Source: Clostridia bacterium
Lineage (GTDB): Bacteria > Bacillota > Clostridia > Oscillospirales > Acutalibacteraceae
Assembly: GCA_017519685.1 (NCBI GenBank)
Contig: JAFWRV010000010.1
Span: 1-18,904, forward strand
Length of the DNA stretch: 18,904 nucleotides
Reading direction: 5' to 3'
Of the stretch, positions 7,011 through 13,032 are shown piece by piece (the stretch's first letter is position 1; each line of letters begins with the position of its first letter). Under the pieces are notes generated by a model that saw only the letters and a program-made list of their open reading frames with translations, made no database searches and was not told where the DNA came from. The position numbers and the translations under genes are program-made.

Positions 7011-7801
7011 CTGAAGAAGATAAAATCCTGATTTCGCTCATCAGCGAAAAAGCGGAGCAGTGCCTTGACAGGCAGATGATAACACAAACCCGCTTCCTTG
7101 ATATGCACGAAAAATCGGTTGCCTCGGGCATCCGCCTTCCCGGCGGGGTCAGGCGCGTATTTTACTCCGGATTTGAGGACGCGGAGAGGTATCTCGCCGT
7201 CTTTCTGCCCGGATATATCGAGGCGGAAGACGAAAAATCCCTTGCGGATTATTTTGCGTCATCGCCGGATGACTGCCCCGTCGCGATACTCGAAGTTACC
7301 AAAGACAAATTCTCAAAAGCGCTGACCCACCGCGACTATCTCGGCGCCCTGATGGGTCTCGGAATTAACCGCGACACCGTCGGGGATATAAAAGTCGGCG
7401 AAAACGGCTGTCACATAGCGGTCATAAAAAGTATGGCGGAATACATTTCGCGCAACCTGACTTCGGCGGGCAGGGGAACTCTCACAATCAGAATTCTTCC
7501 GCCGGGCGAAGCTGACTCGGTACCCGCGGCGCAGGGAGTTCCGGATTCCTTCACCGTTTCCTCCCCGCGGCTTGACAGCATCGTGAAAAACGGCTTTTCG
7601 GTATCCCGCGACTCCGCCTGCGAGGCAATAACCCGCGGCCTTGTTTTTGTCAACGATATCGAGTGCTTCAAGCCGGACAGGAAAATAAACGAAGGCGATA
7701 AAATCACATTCCGCCACAAGGGAAGAATCTTTATTGAATCTTTCCCGGGAAAGAGCAGAAAAGGAAAAGAGATTGTCAGTATAATTCGATATACGAATTA
7801 A
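7007..7801 (+). CDS. ylmH: YlmH-family S4-domain RNA-binding protein
   Basis: The 264-residue protein (Bacillus YlmH is of similar length) has the YlmH layout. The N-terminal region carries FYSGFEDAERYLAVFLPGY (52-70) and the middle contains the signature HRDYLGALMGLGINRDTVGDI (108-128). A C-terminal S4 RNA-binding domain (about 188-243) includes LDSIVKNGFSVSR, GLVFVND and GDKITFRHKG. YlmH binds 50S ribosomal subunits and has been implicated in rescue of stalled translation and, through its usual neighbours, in cell division. The start is a TTG at 7007 that overlaps the upstream TGA (TTGA) and has AAAGGTG eight bases before it, so it is translationally coupled to the flavin-reductase-like frame. 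It is away from the sepF/ylmG/divIVA cluster where it normally sits. Confidence 0.88.
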   Translation: MTEEDKILISLISEKAEQCLDRQMITQTRFLDMHEKSVASGIRLPGGVRRVFYSGFEDAERYLAVFLPGYIEAEDEKSLADYFASSPDDCPVAILEVTKDKFSKALTHRDYLGALMGLGINRDTVGDIKVGENGCHIAVIKSMAEYISRNLTSAGRGTLTIRILPPGEADSVPAAQGVPDSFTVSSPRLDSIVKNGFSVSRDSACEAITRGLVFVNDIECFKPDRKINEGDKITFRHKGRIFIESFPGKSRKGKEIVSIIRYTN

Positions 7802-7820
7802 GACGGAGAGTCCGTTTTTT
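7802..7820 (+). terminator. Short intrinsic terminator after ylmH
   Basis: GACGGA, loop GAG, TCCGTT, running into a six-base T-run, begins directly after the ylmH stop codon. The stem is only 5-6 bp, but the T-run is good. Confidence 0.65.
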
Positions 7821-7899
7821 AAGGTTAAATTTACATTTTGTAAAAATAATTTTTATAGAGCGTTAATAAACATTTCATATTTTCTATTTAAAATATATA

Positions 7900-8002
7900 T
7901 GTACTCACGGAGAGCCGCAACTCCTGAGTACAAGCAATACCCCTCCTCAATTCAACCCCATGGTCAGGGTCTCACGTTTTCGTGGGGCTCTGATCTCTTT
8001 TT
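7900..8002 (+). ncRNA. Candidate structured small RNA in the ylmH-GH4 gap
   Basis: The 278-base gap 7802-8079 has no credible reading frame but clear RNA structure. A first hairpin pairs 7900-7907 with 7925-7932 and, past a bulged C, GGAG 7909-7912 with CTCC 7921-7924, leaving an 8-base loop AGCCGCAA. A linker of about 30 bases follows with little structure, containing CCCCTCCTC (7940-7948), the complement of a Shine-Dalgarno site. A 15-bp terminator hairpin then ends in T5 (7962-8002). An independent promoter for the next gene starts only after this, so the RNA appears free-standing. Possible promoters are TTTACA (7830-7835) with TTATAG (7853-7858), or a -10-like TAAAAT at 7889-7894; neither is strong, so the 5' end is uncertain. 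It does not match any riboswitch, 6S, SRP, tmRNA or RNase P consensus I know. An anti-SD regulatory RNA is one hypothesis. Confidence 0.5.
7962..8002 (+). terminator. Strong intrinsic terminator of the candidate small RNA
   Basis: Fifteen consecutive pairs, four of them G-U, form between 7962-7976 and 7981-7995 with a TTTT loop, followed by TCTTTTT (7996-8002). It is too far from ylmH, which has its own terminator, to be simply that gene's end. Confidence 0.85.
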
Positions 8003-8019
8003 ATGCCGTTTTTGTCCGA

Positions 8020-8048
8020 TTGACACAGCCGCGGGACTGTGATAATAT
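8020..8048 (+). promoter_or_regulatory. Sigma-A type promoter for the GH4-PfkB unit, with a small dyad in the spacer
   Basis: TTGACA (8020-8025) is separated by 17 bases from TAATAT (8043-8048). The leader is only about 25 bases and carries a perfect AGGAGG (8069-8074) before the ATG at 8080. CACAG (8024-8028) and CTGTG (8037-8041) form an inverted repeat across the spacer, a position where a repressor would block polymerase. Confidence 0.8.
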
Positions 8049-8079
8049 TAACTGAACCCAATGAAAACAGGAGGCAGAT

Positions 8080-9444
8080 ATGAAACTTACGGTTATAGGC
8101 GGGGGCGGCGTGCGCTCGATGTTCCTTGCGAAAAGCATCGCTCAGAAGGCGGACCGGCTGAGCATCACCGAACTCGTATTTATGGATAACAACGAAAAGA
8201 AACTCAATATTTACGGCAAGATGGCAAGAACCGTCGCCGCTAAAATAAATCCGGATATAAACTTCATGCTGACCTCGGACGCGGTCGAGGCGGTCAGGGA
8301 CGCGGACTATGTCATAACCACAATCCGCGTCGGTGAAGACGATATGCGCGTCAAAGACGAGCGCATCGCTCTCGGTATGGGTGTTCTCGGCCAGGAAACA
8401 ACAGGCGCGGCAGGTCTCTCATTCGCCATGAGAAGCGTTGACGCTCTCGCTCAATACTGCGAGCTTGTAAAACAGTACGCGAAGCCGGGGTGTAAAGTAT
8501 TTAACTTTACAAATCCCGCCGGCGTTGTGTCGCAGACACTGCGCGATATGGGCTATGACTTCACCTACGGCATCTGCGACGCTCCGAGCGGAATGCTCCG
8601 CACATTTGAAAAGCTTTACGGCGCTCCGGAGGGCAGCGCGAAAGGCGAGCTCTACGGCCTCAACCACCTTTCCTATTTCAAATCAATCACAATCGGCGGA
8701 AGGGATGTTCTCGATGAGATTATAGAAAACGACCGCGCCTACACCGAAACCGACCTGCGTTATTTTGACAAATCGCTTCTCAGAGAACGTCACGCGATTC
8801 TCAACGAATATCTTTACTATTTCTATTACCGTGAAAAAGCGGTCGCAAATATTCTCAACGCTCCCCGCACAAGAGGAGAGCAGATTGCGGATATCAATAA
8901 AAAGATGACCGCTGAGCTTGAGGCCATAGATATCGAAAAGGATTTTGACAGAGCGCTTGAAATTTTCGAGCACTGGTACGGCGAGAGAGAAAACAATTAT
9001 ATGGCGGCGGAATCCGGTGTCAGGCGTAAGACAAAATGGCATTTTGACATTTATGAAAAAGACAGCGGCGGCTATGCCGGAGTCGCGCTGAACTTTATGG
9101 AAATCGCGCGCAGCGGAGAAACCGGCTCAATGATACTCTGCGTTCCGAATAACGGCGCGATTGACGGCCTGCTTGATACGGATGTGGTTGAAATCACCTG
9201 TGACATAGTCAACGGCGAGGCGGTTCCCCACCGCTTCGGAAAAGTCGATGAGCAGAATCTCGAGCTGATTCGCAGGGTAAAGATTTACGAGCGTCTGTCG
9301 AGCGAGGCAATCCGCGAAAAATCAAGAACGAAGGCAATCGAGGCGCTGACTCTGCATCCGCTTGTCGCGAGTTATTCTCTCGCGACCGCGCTGACCGACG
9401 CCTATCTTGAGCACAACAGAGAATATACGGGGGAATGGAAATGA
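8080..9444 (+). CDS. Glycoside hydrolase family 4 enzyme (NAD- and metal-dependent)
   Basis: The 454-residue cytoplasmic protein matches GH4 enzymes, which cleave glycosides, often 6-phosphorylated ones, by a transient oxidation at C3 using NAD and a divalent metal. The N-terminal Rossmann motif is VIGGGGVRS (5-13). Further signatures are TIRVGEDDMR (81-90), GQETTGAAG (104-112), NFTNPAGV (142-149), the metal-ligand cysteine Cys166 in GICDAPSG and metal-ligand His196 in GLNHLSY, and VPNNGAIDGL near residue 363. Alpha- and 6-phospho-beta-glucosidases share these motifs, so the sugar and its anomer are not settled, nor whether a phosphorylated substrate is needed, since no PTS gene is in the window. 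The ATG has a perfect AGGAGG six bases upstream and its own promoter. The TGA overlaps the kinase start (ATGA). Confidence 0.9.
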   Translation: MKLTVIGGGGVRSMFLAKSIAQKADRLSITELVFMDNNEKKLNIYGKMARTVAAKINPDINFMLTSDAVEAVRDADYVITTIRVGEDDMRVKDERIALGMGVLGQETTGAAGLSFAMRSVDALAQYCELVKQYAKPGCKVFNFTNPAGVVSQTLRDMGYDFTYGICDAPSGMLRTFEKLYGAPEGSAKGELYGLNHLSYFKSITIGGRDVLDEIIENDRAYTETDLRYFDKSLLRERHAILNEYLYYFYYREKAVANILNAPRTRGEQIADINKKMTAELEAIDIEKDFDRALEIFEHWYGERENNYMAAESGVRRKTKWHFDIYEKDSGGYAGVALNFMEIARSGETGSMILCVPNNGAIDGLLDTDVVEITCDIVNGEAVPHRFGKVDEQNLELIRRVKIYERLSSEAIREKSRTKAIEALTLHPLVASYSLATALTDAYLEHNREYTGEWK

Positions 9445-10355
9445 GTTTTATCGCCGGTGTCGCTCCCGCGAATGTGGACCTTCTCTATCTGAATATGCCG
9501 AAAATCCCCGGAGTCGGTGAAGAAGTTTATACGGATAACTTTTCACTTCAGCTCGGCGGAGGACTCGCGGCAACGCTTATCAATATCGGCCGTCTCGGAA
9601 TACCGGCTAAAATCGCGACCGAGCTCGGTAATGACCTGTTCTCGGAGTTTGCGAAATCGCGCTTTGAACAGAACGGCGTTTCTCCGCTTAATCTCTATAA
9701 CGGAGATAAAATTCCCGTCAATATCACAAGCGCCGTCATTCTCAAAAACGACAGAAGTTTCATTTCATACGGTAAGGGCGACCTCAATCCGGATGACGGC
9801 GCGAAGGAAAAATTCTACAATATGGCTCACGGAGCGAAAATCTGCCTGATTTCTCCGGGCGGTTTTACGGATGTTTACCGCAAGCTGAAGGAGGAGGGCA
9901 CGATTCTCGTGCTCGATATGGGCTGGGACGATGAGCTTTCATTTGAGAAATACTCCGCTGTGCTTTCGCTTGCCGATTACTACACTCCGAATAAAAAAGA
10001 AGCGCTTAAAATCACCGGCTGCGCGGATGTTGAATCCGCCGCGGCTCACCTGAAAAAGCGCTTCAAGAATGTGGTACTTAAGCTCGACAAAGACGGCTGT
10101 CTCGGAATTGAAAACGGCGGCGAGCCGTTCTTCTGCGAAAGCGTTCCGGATTTCGGCCATGTTGACAGCACAGGCGCAGGCGACGCTTTCCTTGCCGGCT
10201 TCTGCTACGGGCTTTATTATGATTATCCCCTTCGTGACTGCATCGAATTCGGCAACATAACAGGCGGCAAAGCCGTAACCGCCGCGGGCGCGCTTTCCGC
10301 CTATGTCACGGAAGAGGAACTGCTCGAAATCAAAAACAGAGTCTATAAAAAATAA
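9441..10355 (+). CDS. PfkB-family carbohydrate kinase
   Basis: The 304-residue protein is a ribokinase/PfkB-type sugar kinase. It shows the substrate-side motif LQLGGGLAATLINIGRLG (37-54), the sugar-lid region ELGNDLFSEF (61-70), PNKKEA (183-188) and the C-terminal PfkB signature DSTGAGDAFLAGF (242-254), in which Asp248 is the catalytic base and GAGD forms the anion hole. I chose the ATG at 9441 over one at 9435 because the GGGGGA ribosome binding site (9429-9434) would directly abut the earlier codon. The start overlaps the GH4 stop by 4 bases, implying coupled expression. The kinase probably phosphorylates a sugar released by, or fed into, the GH4 reaction; fructo-, ribo- or other specificity cannot be read from sequence alone. 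A strong hairpin follows at 10382-10414. Confidence 0.88.
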   Translation: MSFIAGVAPANVDLLYLNMPKIPGVGEEVYTDNFSLQLGGGLAATLINIGRLGIPAKIATELGNDLFSEFAKSRFEQNGVSPLNLYNGDKIPVNITSAVILKNDRSFISYGKGDLNPDDGAKEKFYNMAHGAKICLISPGGFTDVYRKLKEEGTILVLDMGWDDELSFEKYSAVLSLADYYTPNKKEALKITGCADVESAAAHLKKRFKNVVLKLDKDGCLGIENGGEPFFCESVPDFGHVDSTGAGDAFLAGFCYGLYYDYPLRDCIEFGNITGGKAVTAAGALSAYVTEEELLEIKNRVYKK

Positions 10356-10381
10356 AATTCAGTCTGTACTGTATGCAGTAA

Positions 10382-10414
10382 AACACCCGGATTCATCGAA
10401 TGAATCCGGGTGTT
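10382..10414. terminator. Bidirectional terminator between the kinase and the metallophosphoesterase
   Basis: A perfect 15-bp inverted repeat (10382-10396 with 10400-10414) has a CGA loop, with T-rich sequence on the plus side (TGTTATTTTA) and TTTTAC on the minus side. It ends both the GH4-PfkB unit and the long minus-strand operon. Confidence 0.92.
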
Positions 10415-10417
10415 ATT

Positions 10418-11362
10418 TTATAAATCGATTGCAATATTGTCAAAGCCGTCAAGAAATCTGCCTTTCGCGAAATTTCTGAAACGCAGCAGCATGCTGTCCT
10501 CATAAATCTCAAGATAAACTCCGATTCCGCTGTCGGCGTATTCGCCCTGCGCTCTGTAATTTCCTGTGTTGCCCGCCGAGGGAAGATTGACATATGTCAC
10601 ATTGCCGTCGGTGCTGACCGAGCCGTCGTTCACCCCGAAATGGGAGTGGCCGCAGAAATAAATAACCTTTGTTTCGCAGGACTGAAGCGCGTCGTCGAGA
10701 GCGTCATTGTTACTTGTCTGATTGAAACTGAAGGTTGACCGGTCTCCGTTTCTGCCGTAAATCAGATTATGATTGAGAACTATTGCCGGAAGCCCGTCCT
10801 CACTGCTTTTTTTAAGCTCGCCTTTAAGCCACTCAATCTGACTGTCGGTGATAACCTCGACTGTATCGGGCGCGTTATCCTCCGAGCCGAGCGCGATGAA
10901 TCTGTAACCGTTGATTATATGCGAATGATAAACGCCTTCGGTATTGTCGCCGCAGAAATAATTGTAGTTTTCAATGCAGGTTTTTCTCAGCTTTTCATAG
11001 GTTTCGTGATTGTCGGTGTTTCCGAAATCGTGATTGCCGTATGAAACAATGACGCGGCTGTCCCTTAAATATCTGGAGGTAAAGCCGTAGAAATCAAACC
11101 ATTCAAGTTCCTGACCGTTCATTGTGCAGTCGCCCGTGAAACAGACCGCGTCGGGAGTCTGCTCCGCGGCGGCAACTCCGCGCAGAGTGCTTCCCATTCG
11201 TATAAAACGCGCGGGATTGTTTGTTTCCATGTGGGTATCGGAAATTATCACCGCGCTGCATTTCAGTTTTTCCGGTGATTTTGCCGCAAACGCGGCAGGC
11301 TGCGCTCCCATTCCGGGATACAGCAAAAATGATATTATTACCGCAAGAATTCTTTTAATCAT
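10418..11362 (-). CDS. Exported calcineurin-like metallophosphoesterase
   Basis: The 314-residue protein has a signal peptide (basic start, hydrophobic run to about residue 20, AFAA cleavage-type site near 27) followed by a complete metallophosphoesterase core. The dinuclear-metal motifs are SDTH (Asp42, His44), GDC (Asp78), YGNHD (Asn110, His111), NHN (His198) and GHSH (His239, His241). It should hydrolyse a phosphomonoester or diester outside the cell; substrate unknown. It is the last gene of the minus-strand operon: its ATG is only 2 bases from the sufB stop and has a poor ribosome binding site, so it probably depends on translation of sufB. A transcription terminator lies just beyond its stop. 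Confidence 0.9.
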   Translation of the reverse strand: MIKRILAVIISFLLYPGMGAQPAAFAAKSPEKLKCSAVIISDTHMETNNPARFIRMGSTLRGVAAAEQTPDAVCFTGDCTMNGQELEWFDFYGFTSRYLRDSRVIVSYGNHDFGNTDNHETYEKLRKTCIENYNYFCGDNTEGVYHSHIINGYRFIALGSEDNAPDTVEVITDSQIEWLKGELKKSSEDGLPAIVLNHNLIYGRNGDRSTFSFNQTSNNDALDDALQSCETKVIYFCGHSHFGVNDGSVSTDGNVTYVNLPSAGNTGNYRAQGEYADSGIGVYLEIYEDSMLLRFRNFAKGRFLDGFDNIAIDL

Positions 11363-11364
11363 AA

Positions 11365-12282
11365 TTATTTAAGAAATCCGTTGATTATGACCTCTTCCGC
11401 TTCCTCCTCGCTCATTCCGAAAGTCATAAGCTTCAGCAGTTGGTCATTGTTGATTCTTCCTATTGCCGCCTCGTGGATAATCTGCGCGTCAACGCTGTTT
11501 GCGCTGATTGCGGGAATCGAGCTGACTTTGGCGTCGTCCATAATAATGGAATCGCACTGAACGTGCGCTCTGCACTTGTCGTTGCCGACGGCATTGTAAC
11601 GGAAAATCTGACGCGATTCATTCTTCGCGACCGTTCTCGACACTATCTGCGCCGAAGCGTCCTCACCGTTCAGATTGACCTCGATATCGGATGTGGCAAG
11701 CTGTTTGCCGTGCGTAAGAAGGCGCTCGGTAACAATCAGCTTCGCTCCCGCCTTGAGATTCGCGGTTGTCTTGCGCTCGGTTGAATCAACGCCTCTTATC
11801 TGGACCATTTCCATTTCGCAATGGGAATTTTCGTCCTGCTCAACGACTGTTACGGGATTGAGAATTCTCTCGCCCGTTCCTTCGCCTTCGCCGTAATGCT
11901 TCTCAATATATTTTATCTTCGCGTTCTTACCGATGTGGAAGGTGTGAATTCCGTCGTGCTGTGACTTCTGGTCGCCGCAGTTATGGATTCCGCATCCCGC
12001 GACAATGACAACGTCGGCTCCGTCGCCCACGTAAAAATCGTTATAGACAACGTCATTGAGTCCTGTTTCGGTAAGGATGACGGGTATATGAACGCTCTCG
12101 TTCTTTGTTCCCGGGGCGATAACTATATCTATTCCGGGCTTGTCCTTCTTTGTTATAATCTCGATATTGGCGGTGTTCTGTCTCGCGACTCCCTCGCCGT
12201 TTTTGCGCAGGTTATAAGCGCCTATCGGGGTTTCATGAATGTTTGCTATCTCCTCAAGGAGAGCGGCATCGACTTTATCCAT
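11365..12282 (-). CDS. sufB: Short SufB/SufD-family Fe-S scaffold protein (SmsB-like)
   Basis: The 305-residue protein covers the SufB/SufD beta-helix core but is much shorter than E. coli SufB (495 residues). Its C-terminal part keeps the assembly-site pattern of SufB rather than SufD: QCDSIIMDD (Cys243, matching SufB Cys405) and IHEAAIGRI (Glu271, matching Glu434), followed by SEEEAEEVIINGF, a SufB/SufD C-terminal signature. Other cysteines are Cys97, Cys102, Cys155 and Cys237. With SufC it would form the cytoplasmic scaffold that builds Fe-S clusters. No sufS, sufU or sufE is nearby. This two-gene layout fits the 'SUF-like minimal system' (SmsCB) described in anaerobes. The ATG shares one base with the sufC stop (TAATG) and has AAAGGGGG upstream. 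Confidence 0.9.
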   Translation of the reverse strand: MDKVDAALLEEIANIHETPIGAYNLRKNGEGVARQNTANIEIITKKDKPGIDIVIAPGTKNESVHIPVILTETGLNDVVYNDFYVGDGADVVIVAGCGIHNCGDQKSQHDGIHTFHIGKNAKIKYIEKHYGEGEGTGERILNPVTVVEQDENSHCEMEMVQIRGVDSTERKTTANLKAGAKLIVTERLLTHGKQLATSDIEVNLNGEDASAQIVSRTVAKNESRQIFRYNAVGNDKCRAHVQCDSIIMDDAKVSSIPAISANSVDAQIIHEAAIGRINNDQLLKLMTFGMSEEEAEEVIINGFLK

Positions 12283-13016
12283 TATTCACGGTCCCCCTTT
12301 CTGAACGCGCATACATCCGAAGTTGATTCCTTAAGCAGGGAAGGATAAATCTCATCCTTTGTTCCCTCCGCCTCAATCCTGCCGCCGGCAATGACAACCA
12401 TTCTGTCGGCAAGATTCATTATCCTCTCCTGATGCGAGATTACTATAACGCTTTTATGCTTGTTTCCCGTAAGCTTGCGAAAGCTCTCGACAAGCATCGA
12501 GAAACTCCAGAGGTCGATTCCCGCTTCGGGCTCGTCAAATATCGCAAGCTCAAGCTTTCTCGCCATAAGCGTCGCTATTTCTATTCTTTTCGCTTCTCCT
12601 CCGGAAAGGGACGCGTCCATTTCACGGTTGAGATAATCCTTTGAGCAGAGCCCGACTCCGGTGAGATAACCGCAGCACTCGTCTTCGGGAAGTTCTTCTC
12701 CCGCGGCAAGCGAAATCAGTTTTCTGACAGTCAGCCCCTTAAATCTCGGCGGCTGCTGAAAAGCGTAGCCGATTCCGAGCTTCGCTCTTTCGGATATTGA
12801 CATATCCGTTATATCCGTCCCGTTGAATATAATCTTTCCCGATGTCGGTTTCTCAAGTCCCATAACAAGACGGGCGAGGGTCGATTTTCCTCCGCCGTTC
12901 GGTCCGGTTATTACGGTGAACGCGTTATCGGGGACTGTCAGACTGATGTTGTCTATTATTTCGAGATTGCCCTTGTCGGTATCAACATCAAATGATAAAT
13001 TTTTTATTTCCAGCAT
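12282..13016 (-). CDS. sufC: SufC-type Fe-S assembly ATPase (SmsC-like)
   Basis: The 244-residue cytoplasmic ABC-type ATPase powers conformational change of the SufB scaffold. Motifs: Walker A GPNGGGKST (38-46), Q-loop at Gln87 in YAFQQPPRF (the QQPPRF wording is typical of SufC), signature LSGGEAKR (137-144), Walker B AIFDEPEAGID (158-168) and switch His195 in VISHQ. The DEPEAGIDLWS sequence distinguishes it from transporter ATPases, which usually have DEPTSALD, and there is no permease nearby. It lies 16 bases after the Thr-rich membrane-protein gene and overlaps sufB by one base. Assignment is confident. Confidence 0.93.
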   Translation of the reverse strand: MLEIKNLSFDVDTDKGNLEIIDNISLTVPDNAFTVITGPNGGGKSTLARLVMGLEKPTSGKIIFNGTDITDMSISERAKLGIGYAFQQPPRFKGLTVRKLISLAAGEELPEDECCGYLTGVGLCSKDYLNREMDASLSGGEAKRIEIATLMARKLELAIFDEPEAGIDLWSFSMLVESFRKLTGNKHKSVIVISHQERIMNLADRMVVIAGGRIEAEGTKDEIYPSLLKESTSDVCAFRKGDRE

Positions 13017-13032
13017 AAGTTTCTCCGTGACT

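Noticed and set aside
7802..8079. Known riboswitch, 6S, SRP or tmRNA in the ylmH-GH4 gap
   Set aside because: None of the conserved cores I know for these classes is present; only generic hairpins, a C-rich linker and a terminator are seen.
10367..10380. Small inverted repeat TACTG-TATG-CAGTA before the kinase terminator
   Set aside because: The stem is only 5 bp with no T-run of its own; it is overshadowed by the perfect 15-bp terminator at 10382-10414.
12282..13016. Reading the SufC gene as a membrane transporter ATPase
   Set aside because: QQPPRF and DEPEAGIDLWS are SufC-type sequences and the next gene is a SufB-family scaffold, with no permease nearby.
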